NCBI GenBank assembly: GCA_000469685.2
Contig: LS997567.1
Coordinates: 25,975,619-26,039,618, forward strand
Reading direction: 5' to 3'
DNA: 64,000 nt
Source: Haemonchus contortus
Taxonomy: Eukaryota; Nematoda; Chromadorea; Rhabditida; Trichostrongylidae
The notes under the pieces are model-generated. The model had not been told where the DNA came from, did not search any database, and saw only the letters and a program-made list of their open reading frames with translations. The position numbers and the translations under genes are program-made. Shown one piece after another: positions 46,073 to 57,860 of the stretch; within the stretch, counting starts at the first letter, position 1; every line of letters begins with the position of its first letter.

Positions 46073-49000
46073 TAGTGCGTACTTTTAGAAATTTGCTTTC
46101 ATTCTCTAAAGCGTCACAATACTGCTCGAGCAGGTTTAGGCCCTGGTGCTGAAGACGTCTCAGTGGTTCATCTAAAATCAGAAAGTCGGACTCGCTAATA
46201 TTAGGAACTGATCGTTTCTGACGGGGGTTCAGCAGTATTTGACCGTTGCAGCAAGACATATAGCGGCACAGTGGTAGCTTTACTTCTAGATGCAATAAGC
46301 CAAAGCTGAGGAGGAGTCGCCATGGCTCGTCATTTATTCCGAGAAGTTTCAGGGAGTAATCTCAAGACTGGCCTTGGGCCTTGAGACACGAGTAAAGCGG
46401 AAGTCACTTCGACATAGCAGTCCCGCTAATCTTCATGCAAAAGCGTCACCCACTTACCGAGTAGTTTTGTCACCTCACTCCCCCGCAAGTAAATGCAGGC
46501 TAATACGTATCCCACGTCTTGGTCTTAAGCGATCCGCTGAACACATTTGCACAGATCCATTGAAAATGAAGCCTACGGACGACTGTTGCCAAGATCCGTT
46601 AATCTTTCCCAGTGCTACTATTGCTTCCACAAAGTTGTTTCACCACTGTTGGGGGATATGTTCGTTGGCGATTTCAAGATTGAACGCGATTTTGATGTGG
46701 TGAACGGTTTTCGCTCTATTCTCAACCTGCTACAGCCAGAACAAAGGAATCAAGATGCAAAATAAGTCTTCGGCCATCCAAGGTTTGAAAAGAACGAAGA
46801 GATTTTGTAAAACAAAACTAAGGATCAGCATGTTAGGATCCCTACAAGGACTCTCTCCTATTCAACACTCAATTTCTTGAAGTGGAACCGATTTTTGATC
46901 GAGTTCTCCGACATACCACTTTCAGATATCAGAACAGGCACACAATCTTCTCCACTGCTTTTTCCAGCAGTTCGTCATGGTCGAGCGAGGGAAAATCGAT
47001 GTGAAGGTGAGAATAAAATGCTGAAAAGGAGAAATCTAATTAGAATACCGCTCTCTCAATCAATATAATTTGTAGGGGAAAGGCGAATGTACTACATTTT
47101 TCCTGGAAGGAAAAAAACAGATCCGATAAGAAAAGCAGCTCGGGTTACAAATCAGTCTGCTTGAGAAGAACTGGTCTTCATCCTCGATCCTCTTTATCAC
47201 CTTTTTATTTTCACCTTTTTTTCATCACCTTTACCTTTCTGCACCCTTTGATTTTGTTTTTATTTTCATCACCTCTCGCGTCATTTCTTACGTGTTCTCG
47301 TACGTCAATGTGAGACCATATCCTTTCATGCTTCGTCGTGCACTTTTCTTTCATTAATTCATCAAGAATTAATCACTAGCTCACTTCATTTGATTCTTGT
47401 GGAATTTTCCTGTTTGAAATCGCTTATTTTTCGAGCATTCTCCGAAACTCTAGTAGAATAACATAAATACTGTTCTACCTACAAAAATAATGACCTAGCG
47501 TTAGAGCAAATGCACCTGCTGGGAGTTGGTAGAAATTTTTGCTTTCTGAGCTGTGATAATAAAGCATGACAATCGATTGTTCTGTACTTGTCGCACATTA
47601 CACAATCTACCCTCTGTTTACAATTTCCATTGTAGTCCATGTCACAACACATACATATCTTACAAATGATATGTATGTGAAAGAAGGCTGCATCTAAATG
47701 GAAGTCTGGATATATGACTCATGAGTAGTAATACCCACTCTGAGTTTCTTTCACGCCCTATTCCTTAGTGATGCAGTCCTGAAGAGGAAGAAGAATATCT
47801 TGAAGAAGTGCATGAGATTAATCAGAGTAAGGCTCGTTTAATTCACACTTGCATTTTACAAAAATATTGCGATATATCATTGGGGAACTTTTTAGATATA
47901 TGACCGTATAGTCTTCCGCGTTACTAATAAATGAAGGTAGTTTGGCTAGACAGGATGGCATTGCAAAGAACTATGAGCCGGCGACAGTGACATTCAAAGT
48001 ACAGCCGAAATCCTATCGGTTCAGCTGCGTAAATGGAGTCCTCACCAAGTCTTTGTAAGCTCTATACGTCAATTATATTGTATTCGGGTGTATTCGGGCC
48101 TTATCCTTATTTCACGGATAACGGTTGGCCCAAAAGCTGGTCTCGGTCAGCCTTAGAATTGTTCGAGGAGGTACACTCAAAGATGATACATTGATCCTGA
48201 TGGAGCATCGGAAACTTTTACATTCTACTGACAGATACCCAACTAGAATTATTTTAGGCAAGAAATAGTCGACTCGTGCTGACCAGGCAGTGTCTTGTAT
48301 GATAGAAGACAAAGCTACTTTAGGGTTTTTATGCTATTACCAGATCGCATGTCAGTGAATCGCTCCGCAACGAAGTGCAAACGAGGCTGGTGATTACGTG
48401 ACGTGGGAGCAGACCAAATGATATTTCCTAATGTGATTAGCTTTCAAAGATGTTTGCTTTCGAAACCATGAGGTTTTACTAGTGCAACCTATTTTCGATG
48501 GACAGTGTTCTGAATTCCTGAGGCTCATTTGCTTTGCTAAGGAGTCATTCTCCCCTGCTGTTTGCTGCTGCTTACCGACATCCTATTAGTAGATGATGAC
48601 GAAATTTTTAACTAGCTATTAGCTTCTTTTACCGACATCCTATTAGTAGATGATGACGAAATCTCTAACTAGCTATTAGCTTCTTTTGTACTTTGGACGA
48701 AGGCAAATTTATTCTATAGGATTCGGTTGATCAATTCTACTGTTCTCGCCTCATCCTAATGGGCCGAATATTCAACTTAAGTATTCATGGACTGAAGCTG
48801 AACACGAATTCCTCTGGGTGCACGTAGGCCTTTCAGCCATTAACCGGTTGTTGATCCGCAACTCATATGCGGCCTTGTATGAAACTCCCTCCATTTCTTA
48901 CTGTATACGCTCTGATCTCGCTTTTGTTCTGTCTCCTTAAAAAGTGTGTCTAAAGAAAACGAGAGAGATTAAGATCAACCCAGTACGCAGCAATGATGCG

Positions 49001-49275
49001 AATTTACCCTGTTTTTCCAGTGATGACCTCAGTATGACCATACAAATTGCTCAGTTGTAAGCCTTCTTAGTGTTGTTGTGTACCGAAAGACGGACAATGT
49101 GATTGATTAAATAGTTGCACATACGACCCACTACTGGTTGTGAATTATAGTGTTTTGTTCATCGCGGTGTCTAGAAAGGCAGAAGAGATGGGAAGAAATA
49201 TCTCGTTCATCAATGTCTTTTCATAAGCAACCATGTTCGACCACTATTTGATCTTGGCATGGTATAGATGGCAAC
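46073..49275. other. unassigned 3.2 kb
   Basis: No gene or mobile element recognised. Open frames of 60-110 codons (for example plus 46374-46703) show no known motif. One local tandem duplication occurs at 48574-48687. Confidence 0.35.
48574..48687. repeat. 57-bp tandem duplication
   Basis: ACCGACATCCTATTAGTAGA starts at 48574 and again at 48631. Each unit ends CTATTAGCTTCTTTT, and the two units differ at only a few bases (TTTTTAAC against TCTCTAAC). Recent duplication. Confidence 0.9.
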
Positions 49276-49319
49276 TTAGGAGGCCTCTCTGAAGCCGCGA
49301 CCAGATGATACAATATTTA

Positions 49320-49360
49320 TTCGGCTAACGTTTCGGCCAATCGCCTTCGTCAGAGACTGG
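49320..49360 (-). ncRNA. hammerhead-ribozyme-like motif in Penelope-like 3' UTR
   Basis: The minus strand has the core CTGACGA (fits CUGANGA) at 49353-49347, a small stem GGC-GATTG-GCC, then GAAA at 49334-49331, then CGTT as a possible cleavage triplet region. A very short helix III is typical of minimal hammerheads known in Penelope-like elements. Stem I (GTCT with AGCC) has a mismatch here, so activity is doubtful. Confidence 0.4.
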
Positions 49361-49476
49361 AAGTCAAAAATCATTTAAGATTCATCCTGATCAAACGACG
49401 TTCAGACCTCAGCTTAGTCCAAGTGTGGCTTATGGATATCTAGGAAAGTGCTGCAAATCACATTAGGTAACGCACC

Positions 49477-50291
49477 TCAGATGTCACAAGAAGACCGTTG
49501 ACCCTCCTTCCTTGTGAATTTCGTATTTAAGCTATTCGCAGTGGGCGGGCCCGAGTGTCCTGGCCATCGCCTCTGGCGCCGTTGGCAAATGAAACCCCCC
49601 AGGTTAAGGAACGGGGCAAGCTCGTTGGTTACAGCCAGACGTTCATTTTTCCGATTCATTCTTGGATTTTCAGTGCTGATCCAAAAAGCTTCGAAAGTAT
49701 TTCGCGCTGGACTCGTGGGTTCCCGCATCAAGACCCTGATTGATACCCCAAACTCTACATCCTGGTGCCTCCTATAGTCCCCCAGGGGCGTTTCAGGCCT
49801 TAATTTCTTCAGGCCATCCAGGTGTTCCTCTATCCTGCATAATAGAGGCCTGGTCTCGCCTATGTAGTCATTTCCACAGAGGTCGCATGTGATCAAGTAG
49901 ATCACACCTGACGTCATGCAGTCACTCCCTCGCCCTTTGGGACAGATGACTCAATGGATGATCGTGCAGGAACGATCATAGAGATGGTTTTGTACCAGCC
50001 TCTGCCTTAGATTTCTTTTGGGAACTTCAACTACCCGGACCGTATCATCGAGCCTACACTTTTGCAAGGCCTTTCTCACGTTTAAACTGACGGAATCCGA
50101 AACGAAGGGAAGGCAAAAGGCACCTTCTCCGAATTCTCAGTCCTAGGCTCGTGTGATTTTCGTTGGGGTGGTCTGCCATAGTGCTGGTTCCTCAGTAGAT
50201 GATCATTGAAGAGAACCACCTTTCTAGCTAGCATCACGGATTCTACTTGTTCCTGTCCCCTCGATGAGACCATTTTCGCAGTCCTGACCAT
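49477..50291 (-). pseudogene. Penelope-like element C-terminal region with GIY-YIG endonuclease
   Basis: On minus, MVRTAKMVSSRGQEQVESV (50290), SLNVRKALQKCRLDDTVRVV (50090), QNHLYDRSC (49990) and CPKGRGSDC (about 49930) lead to the nuclease: GVIYLITCDLCGNDYIGETR (about 49905), the GIY-YIG-type strand pair, with CDLC preceding it. Next come LLCRIEEHLDGL, GVSIRVLMREP, FEAFWISTENPRMNRKNERL and TNELAPFLNL. The Glu/Arg-containing helix (RIEEHLDG) and the Asn-containing NPRMNRK match the family. The upstream part has a stop near 49945 and a shift near 50090. The nuclease part is open for 146 codons from 49917. It would nick target DNA for retrotransposition. Confidence 0.85.
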
Positions 50292-50647
50292 ATTCGCCGT
50301 GATAGCCCGCTTGATTTTGCGTGGATGCGCCGACTTGGATAAGCGCTAAAAATCCAGAAATGAAACGGAAAGATGAATGTCTGGCTGTAACTAACGAGCT
50401 TGCCCCGTTCCTCGACCTGAGTAATTTTCATTTGCCACCGGCGTCAGAGGCAAGGTTCAGGACACTCGGGCCCGCCCACTGCGAATAGCTCAAATGCGTA
50501 ATTCAAAAAAGGATTGTCAACGGTCTTTTGTGACATCCAAGGTCGGTTACCTATTGTGATTTGCAACACTTTCCTAGATATCTATAGGCCACACTTGAAC
50601 TAAGCTGAAACCTCGTTTTGACAGGATGAATCTCAAATTTTTTCGGC

Positions 50648-50690
50648 TTCCGGGCTCTAACGAAGGCGATTGGTCGAAATGTTAGCCTAA
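50648..50690 (+). ncRNA. hammerhead-like motif, inverted-arm copy (core mutated)
   Basis: The plus strand reads CGGGCTCTAACGAAGGCGAT, then TGGTCGAAATGTTAGCCTAA. Stem I pairs well here (GGCT with AGCC), but the core is CTAACGA instead of CTGANGA. Same architecture as the motifs at 49320 and 20691. Confidence 0.35.
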
Positions 50691-50854
50691 TAAATATTGT
50701 ATCATCTTGGTCGTGGCTTCAGAGAGACCTCCTGAATGTTTCTTCAGTTCTCAGCAAAAGTCACACTTGACTATTCATCCATATCCGATGTTTATTATTT
50801 TAAATTCAAATCTCTGAAGTTCATTCGTTTAGAAGTCTCGAAGTTGTTTGCCTT

Positions 50855-51120
50855 TCGAGCTGGAATCACTTTTCTCCCACGCTGTGGAACGTTTTTGAAC
50901 AGGGTTATGATTTCTCGATCACAGCTTCACCTACCTGAGTGCAAACCCCGCCCGCCTGAGAGATTTGAGAGGTTTGACCACGTGACATTTTCCATTTTTC
51001 ATCGCTTCCCACCCTCCCCCTCCCCCTGCAAAACGTTTTTGAACAAGATTATTATTCTTTGATCATAGCCCCTCCCACTTTAGTGCAACCACTCCCACAT
51101 TTGAGATTTGACCACAATTC
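50855..51120. repeat. tandem-like repeat units, candidate right-hand LTR remnant of the BEL/Pao element
   Basis: Two related units (starting about 50857 and 50985) share ACTTTTCTCCCACGCTGTG/GTTTTTGAACA-type text, then ATCATAGCCCC and CCCACTTTAGTG. Similar units recur at 59570-59850 in the same orientation. Both sets bracket the BEL/Pao internal region, as LTRs would. They are too diverged to define LTR ends. Confidence 0.35.
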
Positions 51121-51789
51121 TTTCTGTACTCCATTTACTTTACTCCCGCTCTTTTAGAGACCTTATGCATTCGCCTAAGTCGCTCGTTCTGGTAGTGAAG
51201 AGATGGAACTCGTAACAAAGGTCCAGGATGTTGTGATACAGTTTTTCTGGATTCGGCAGAGGGATAGCTCAGCGCAGTTCTCGCAATTTTCATGTTTTCT
51301 GGTTCAGTTCTCGACACACGTGCGCAAGTTCTTCTTCAGTGTCACGGAGACTACGGCGCGATTTTCTCATGTTTTGAAAAAGGGCTTTAGGAAAAAATTC
51401 ACTGTCTTGGTCCCAATGAAAGCAGGTGTGCATGTGCCATTATTGATCCTCCAATGACTAAGCGACTGAGCATTCTACGTTGGGATCGCTCGTAATCGTA
51501 GACTAATCAACTACATGACCGAGCACTGATTGTTGGCCATGACTAAGCACTCTTCCCCCTACGAGCCTTTTGATGCGCATATCGATTTTTGAGCGCAGCC
51601 ATCAACACAAAGAGCATACGCAACGGAAAACAGCTGATTGAATGCCCTGCACGTATGGCAAAGAAGGAAAACGCATTCCGATGGAGCTTATACATACGTA
51701 GGATAACAGGAGGGCTATAATAGTTGCTAGTGCTATCATGAGAGTTTTGTACCAAGATGACGTGAAGATAACGTTAGCGATTTGTTCAA
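51121..51789. other. unassigned sequence beyond the envelope-like relic
   Basis: No recognised domain. It could hold the 3' end of the BEL/Pao element. Confidence 0.3.
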
Positions 51790-53800
51790 AGTTGGGCCAT
51801 GAAATTCATGGTAAACGTTGCGACTTTGTATTGTTGGTAGAATAGCGGGATGAAGAGCAATGACATGTTTAACAAACCCGGCAAGCATAAAAGTGTTACT
51901 TTTTGTACCACAAGCTGCAGTACAATGTAACTACTGCCGAGCAGAATCGAGGTGGAACTGTAGTGCCGACTTTGGTCCACTTGACGCGCATGGAATCACA
52001 TTGGCCACACAGGACCTCTCCGATAATCTCACCCGTTAAAAAACATCGAAGTATTGCACGTACTCTTTTTGCGCAATGGTAACAACCTGGCAACGAATCA
52101 TCACTTGTCCTGCAAATGTCCTCCCTATTTATAATACTTCCAATACACTATCCACTGCTTGATTGAAGGTAATTATGAACTCGAAGGACACTATATTTGG
52201 AATTTTCGCAAAAAGGGAAGAGTTTCGGCCGCGACAGGAATTTTGAGAGCAAGCTTATGAAATTATTTCAATGTCGTTTGGCGGGCATTTGAATTTAACC
52301 GTGATGTCCGCAGCGATTCACCTGCATTTTCATCGACTGTGCAGCTGAAGGAGTAAGAAGTTGTAAATGTTTCGCAGCGTGATGATAGAGCGCTAGTTCC
52401 TCTCCATGTAGACGTATCAACTCCGCCTGTAATGAATTCGCTTGTAAGTGCCGGAGTATGTGGTAACGAAAGAGATGTCAGGACGAGCTAGAGAGCAGAG
52501 ATTTGTACAGGAACGTTCGGGAGTGCATATATCAGTGTTGGTTGCCTAACGCTTCTTCTATGTCTACTACGACTACGTCCAACTTCTGATGTTCTTTCCA
52601 GCGTATGCAACGGAATACTTCGTATGTAGACTTTAGCGTTGCGCGGAGTAGCGTATATGCGATAAAACAGGCGGTCAGAACTTGGATAGACGCACTCACG
52701 CCCTATACTTCCACGTGACTCGATACACCCTATGCATCCTGGGTGATGATTCCCTTCTTCCAGCTCTTCGATAAGGCTGCTACCATTGAATGCTGCTTAT
52801 TTGGAATCTTGACATGAGTCCATGGTTGCACAAAGCTTGCTGCCAATTACATTAAGATTAAGATCGCGTGAAATACCTACTCTCTTGCTCACAGCGCAAA
52901 TACAATCCTCGCTAAGTTTGATATTCGCCACTACGGTGGAGTTTCGCACAATGTGCAAACAGGTCTGTTGCGTATATGGACTGAAATTCATTACTTCTGT
53001 GAGGGCGACTGTGCACCTTCCTTTCCACTCGCCTCCCGACACAATATGGAGTGATGTTCCAGAATATTCACATGTTGACAAGTATTAGCGCAGGACGAGG
53101 CAAAATGAAACAGCAAGTGCTGGTGCGAGGCGATCTTGTGCCGAAGGTTTCTTTTTGAATTTCCGCACCAAGGACATGAGGCACCGTTTGAGAAGGCAAA
53201 TAATGTATAGAAGCGTTAAGTGTGCACCTGTCAATATCAACCGAATCGGCTTTCCTGAGGTCATACGGACGTAAAGTAGGAGGTAAGTCAGGGCAATATG
53301 AATGCTATCGTCACGATTGCTCCGGGAGGCCAGCATTCTGGGTTTCGAAGTGCCGAAATACACATCCAGCAGTCAATATCGGAGCGGAAGTCTAATCCCT
53401 GACACATTGCTGACATTGTAGCGAATCGCTCGTGTTGAGTGTGCCATTTTACAATAACCTTATGATCATGGAGATTGACTCCGGGTGGAAATCGCACAGA
53501 ATGTTCTCCCTTTTCCACATATTGGATTTTGCATAGGTTGTAAGCGCGAACCTATACCTCCTGAGCGGTGGTTGAATGCAGCAGTCTCCCGTTTTTTCGC
53601 ACAATCTACGTGTAATTTACTAGCGTTGGAAAAGCGAAGAAGGGCTAAATATAACACATGGAAAAGGAACCGCCGGGGAGATCGAGTGTACGATCGTTTT
53701 ACCTGAAGTGCGGAGTTTTGCACGTTGTGCAATTGGCGTTGTAAGCGCAGGATATATTTGAGTTCCTGCTGATGCGACACTATACCGTTATCTCCCGGTT
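51790..53800 (-). pseudogene. envelope-like glycoprotein relic (class II, phlebovirus Gc-like) of the BEL/Pao element
   Basis: It lies directly after the integrase C-terminal domain on the same strand, where env sits in nematode BEL/Pao retroviruses. Minus-strand pieces at about 53518-53290, 53081-52797 and 52093-51896 are Cys-rich. They show the alternating Cys/Gly pattern of nematode env proteins related to phlebovirus Gc fusion glycoproteins, for example short motifs such as CWMC, TTxLH-like beta strands and GCYHC. The pieces are in different frames with stops between them, so nothing translatable remains. I see no convincing signal peptide or transmembrane helix. Identification rests on position and pattern, not on a search. 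Confidence 0.55.
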
Positions 53801-53813
53801 TTTCTTTCGATAA

Positions 53814-55400
53814 TTACGCACTCGTCGTGCTATCTTGTATTTCGAAAGGGATAAGAAGATTCACAGAAAGAAGTATTCCCTTTTTTGTTGCTGTAAGGAG
53901 TTCCGCTTCACGTATTTCGCCACCTGCCATGCGTTTTACAACAGTTTTCCGCGCTATCTTCCCCTTGATTCGTAGAAGGACAGGATCGCTCACGAGCACT
54001 ACATCTCCTACAGTGAAAAATTCTTTTCCAATCCTGCGATTCGGAACAATCATTTTATGCGTTTCTCGGAGAGCTGTTAAATACTGCGTCTGCCCTACTT
54101 TTCAAAATGCCTCTTTTGCTTTGCATTAGTTGTGCAGTGCTTCTACCACTTGTTGTACATCGCCCGCATCGCTTCCGGTGGAAGATAATCTGAGTTCTCA
54201 TAGCCTATGCGCTCGCTAGCTGTTAGAGTCAAGCAAATGCCGTTTTGCAGAAGGTCGATAGAGCGGATAGAACTCAGTTCTTCCTGTGTTGATGCCCGGT
54301 AAGTCAGAGGTCTCGAGTTGAGACAAGCTTCAACTTTAGTAGTTTCGTTTCAGTTCGGATGCCGTCAAGTGACCGTCCTTCCGTGCCTCGCATAGCTTTA
54401 CAGATCGAATGTTCTATCGACTCGATTAAACGCTCGTAAATCCTCCTTGCCATGGCGCATATGGGGTAATGTGATTCCACTTTATCTCTCTGTTGGTCAC
54501 TGAGCGGAGGACGTCCATGTCAAATTGATCATCTTGATTCCCCAAGGCTATTAGCGTGCAGTACAAAGGAGGCGCATTATCACAAGTAATAGATCCTGGA
54601 AGGTTTCTACGCGCTATGAATCTTCTGAGAGCGTTGATGAATTAATTGGTGGACATGCTCCTCACAACTTCATTGTGCAGAAGTCTTGTCACAGTGCATG
54701 TAAATATGAAGCTGCACAACCTATAGCCCTCGCCGTTTTCACTGCATGATGGAAGGTTCAAAGAAATCTAGCCCTATAAGCTGGAAGGGACGACATCGGA
54801 AAACACGGCGATGGGGTAGATAGTGATACGGTAGCGCACTGAAACTTCGACATTGGACGCAAAGCTTTGCTGCTGATCGCACCTACTGCCGTAGTTTTGG
54901 AATCCTTCGAATCCATAATTGTTCGCGCACATTAGCTATTATATGCTCAATTCCTCTGTGATAGGGACCGCGCGCATTCTGTATGATCTTCAGTGCTAAA
55001 GCTGTATTGGACGCAACGAATATAGGGCTTTTGGCCTCATCATTTAGCGCAGACTGACCTGATCTTCTTTTTGAGCGTCATATATCATGTCCCATGAAAA
55101 AGTAGATGATCGCGAATAAAAGCAAACTTTGCTGCTCGTAGTTCACGGCCGTTCAGTGGGTTTGCGGAGCCTTCGATATTTCCCACTTCTGAAATATGAG
55201 AGGAAATTTGTTTGTCAAAACCTTCTGCTTCGCTGCGCAAAAGACTTTTTATGCAACGAAGAACTAGCGCTGTTGCACGTTTCGCGAAGGATAGAGAACT
55301 GCATCGGCCCCATTCAAGAAGGTCTTCGATGTCCACGTCTCTTCCGTCGGTCACGTTTATGTTTGCAGATTCTTCATTGTCAATTCAGCAAATGTGGGCG
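53814..55400 (-). pseudogene. BEL/Pao integrase with C-terminal DUF5641-like domain
   Basis: Read on minus. An N-terminal linker lies at 55354-55085 (LSFAKRATALVLRCI, AKFAFIRDH). The zinc-binding H2C2 region is at about 54980-54780 (GPYHRGIEHIIANVREQLWI, then CVQCRSF, then RPFQLIGLDFFEPS, which contains the first catalytic Asp). The catalytic core is at 54650-54440 (RNLPGSITCDNAPPLYCTLI with the second Asp, then WNHITPYAPWQGG, where relatives have a Glu shortly after). The DUF5641-like tail is at 54053-53814 (NRRIGKEFFTVGDVVLVSDP). Stops and shifts separate the blocks. The enzyme would insert the element's DNA into the genome. Confidence 0.8.
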
Positions 55401-55499
55401 TATCACTAAGGGTGAAGGGGTAAAAAATAGGTGGTCCAAAATAGGTGGTGATTCTTAGTGATTTGCTCCTCGGTAAGCTCTCTAGTTGCTGCACTGAGG

Positions 55500-57370
55500 G
55501 GTTCTCTAGATTGTTAACATAGCCGAAAACGACGGATATTGCACAACCTTCAGTTTGCAAACAATTCTGCGTATTTTGCGTAATCTGTTTTCTACTAATA
55601 GTAACAGATTTGCTCGACGGATTGATGAGAGCCAACAAAGTACTATTTGTGAATCAGAGAAAACGTAGATGACAGTGGGGCGCCCAAGTTCATGTATTTT
55701 GAGCGCTTGGGCAGCTGAGAAGGCAAGGCGCGTCGCCAAAGTGAACGGATTCATTTCCAACTTTGGCATAGTAGTCTTCGTTTTTATCGGTGGCAGCTTA
55801 CTTTTCACTGTCATTAGTGAAGAATTAAATCCCGAAAAGAAGTATGCGCAAGCGGCAATGGTATCTTTACTTGCGTCCGCAGAAACAGCAAGGCTCTTTT
55901 TCGATAAGTTGATACAATAGCGCCTCGGAAGAGATTTTTGGGAACCATGGTGTTGATGTTGATGATCGACGTTTTCAAGAATTTCGATCCATCGGCTGGC
56001 AACTTCCTGTGGCAACTTTGTGTCCCAATCAGATTCTTTCCTTCGGAGGTCTTGCTGGCCTTTCTTCGCAGGTATGAGCAATGGGACAAGCCATCCCATG
56101 GGATCGTATATGGATGCTATTTGGCGCGCAACGCTGCTCTTCATGATAGGATGACTTACAGTCGAAGAGCACCAACTTCTAAGCAAGCCTTCCGAGCACC
56201 TTTTGCACCAATGATTTTAAGCATGCGTCCTCCGGTAATTTTTGAAGCAAGGTCTCATCATTGGCCAAGAATTCCCTTGAGTTCATACCCATCTCTTCAA
56301 AGTTTTTTCGCACTTCTAAAGATTTTCTGGTAGCCTCAGAAGGTGTTGCGGCAGAGGGATTGAGGTTATCAACATACAAACTCTCTTGATTGCTCCGGAA
56401 GCTCCTCGTTTTTCACAGCACTTTGCAGATTCTGATTGATGGTTACCAAAAGCAAGTATGGAGACACATTTAGTCCGAATGTTACTCGAGTGAATCGAAA
56501 CGTTGCCACACTTTGTCTACCACACGGCTCATTTATTAGGTTTTTTGGAAAGGAATGCACGTTAAATTTGTCTTTTTATTTCTCTTCTACTATACATGGT
56601 CTTCGGAAGAGTTCTGTCTATTAGAAAGAAAGTTCCATTGCGCATCTTTTTATAAATTTTTGTTTATGTATACTTCGTTTTTTCTTAAGAAAAACAAGAA
56701 ATTCTCCTAGCTTCAACGCGCAATTCTTTCCGAACAACCTAATTCGCGAACCCATGGGAATCGTGTAGCATCTCTGACAGATTCATGTAAGTGCACTTGC
56801 AAAAAGCTTTCTTGACGTCAGGGATAAACACTTTCTCAGGGATCCAAAAGCGCAGCAACATAGCATACAGTACTGGAAGGATGAGGGGTCCTCGATGAAG
56901 AACATCGCTCAAAGAAGAGCCTCCTTAAAATGCGCTTATGCGTCAAATATGTACAATGCACAGTTTAGTAGTCTCCTTATGTGGCGTGATCACTGTCTGA
57001 TGTGGTATATAGTGGATGATAGCGCCATAAGTAAGAGAAGGGTTCTTGACTTCTTCGATAACCCCGATTGGTGGCTGCGCCCGGAGGGTCTTATACGTAG
57101 TAATCATGTAACAGTTCCGGATTTCTTCGCAGTGTCTCCAGGACTGTCTTCAGGCGCTTGAACGCAGTTGCTTCATCGATAGTTGGCAACGGAAGGTGAT
57201 TTTCCCTATACAGAAGAGGATATAATAACCATCCTCGCGCTTCTCGACCGTTTCTTTAAAAAACTTGGCGATCTTCGCAATTGTGTAGCATCCTTCTCCG
57301 TATTCTTTGTTTCCGTAAAATTGCGCACTCCAGCTGAATCCATGGTCTAATATTTGTCCCATTGTCCCAG
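55500..57370 (-). pseudogene. BEL/Pao reverse transcriptase and RNase H
   Basis: Minus strand order. The pre-RT segment is at 57300-57150 (KETVEKREDGYY, then PLP..KAIAFKRL-like text). RT fingers/palm is at 56560-56390 (RFTRVTFGLNVSPYLLL). The catalytic strand is at 56380 (MYVDNLNPS, where active copies have YVDD; the second Asp is Asn as in many Pao elements). The following helix is VRKNFEEMGMNSREFLAND. The thumb/connection and RNase H region is at 56186-55510 (ARQIASIYDPMGWLVPLL, then LAVSADASKDTIAACAYF, then PKLEMNPFTLATRLAF, then IYVFSDSQIVLCWL with RNase H acidic residues). The last block is open for 226 codons. Confidence 0.85.
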
Positions 57371-57599
57371 CTATTCATCGAAATTAGTGAACGAGTTCAC
57401 CAAGATTGCTCCAAAACTATCAGTCCTGTCTCCTTGCTCTTCTTGTAACGCTCTCATTTGTTGTCCAGCGAGCAGCTATCCCAATTTCGATGGAAAATCC
57501 GGAAGGTAGGGTGTGGCGGGATGAGGAACATCTGAAAAATTCCACAGTTTGCAACCCAGAAGGATCTGCGGCTTCAATTAGCTTTCGCACTTATCTCTT

Positions 57600-57860
57600 G
57601 AGAAAAAAATTTTTAGCCGAGCAAAGTATTATAGGTCTGCTGGACCCGAATGCGCAGTTCCACTTTTTGCAGTCAGGTTTGGCTTGGTAAGAAGACGCAA
57701 TTCGTGTTTGTCACCTTTATAGTCCCACAGGTCCAACATTATCTCTCCACGTGTGGGTTGCCTGGGAGTTTCTGTATCAAAGGTGTACGTAGCGAATTTC
57801 TTTTGCGCTTCGCACACGAGCCCAAGTTCATCAGCTGCCCTTGACTAGTAAAGGACTGGT
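57600..57860 (-). pseudogene. BEL/Pao aspartic protease region
   Basis: A minus-strand piece at 57817-57629 (MCEAQKKFATYTFDTETPRQ, then LDLWDYKGDKHELRL) matches the region after the catalytic DTG in Pao-type A17 proteases. The catalytic triad itself would lie at about 57900-57840 and is not legible in frame. Confidence 0.6.

Larger units (their letters stand above)
49276..50734 (-). mobile_element. Penelope-like retroelement fragment with inverted terminal arms
   Basis: The main piece reads on minus from about 50290 to 49276. It has the C-terminal part of the polyprotein, the GIY-YIG endonuclease, and the 3' UTR. A second, truncated copy of the same end (end of the ORF plus 3' UTR) reads on plus from 50338 to 50734. 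49276-49682 and 50338-50734 are thus inverted repeats of about 400 bp. Penelope-like elements are known for such partial copies in direct or inverted orientation. The reverse transcriptase domain itself is not present in the window. Confidence 0.85.

Noticed and set aside
53485..53706. Plus-strand frame with several Cys over the envelope-like region
   Set aside because: Antisense shadow of the minus-strand relic.
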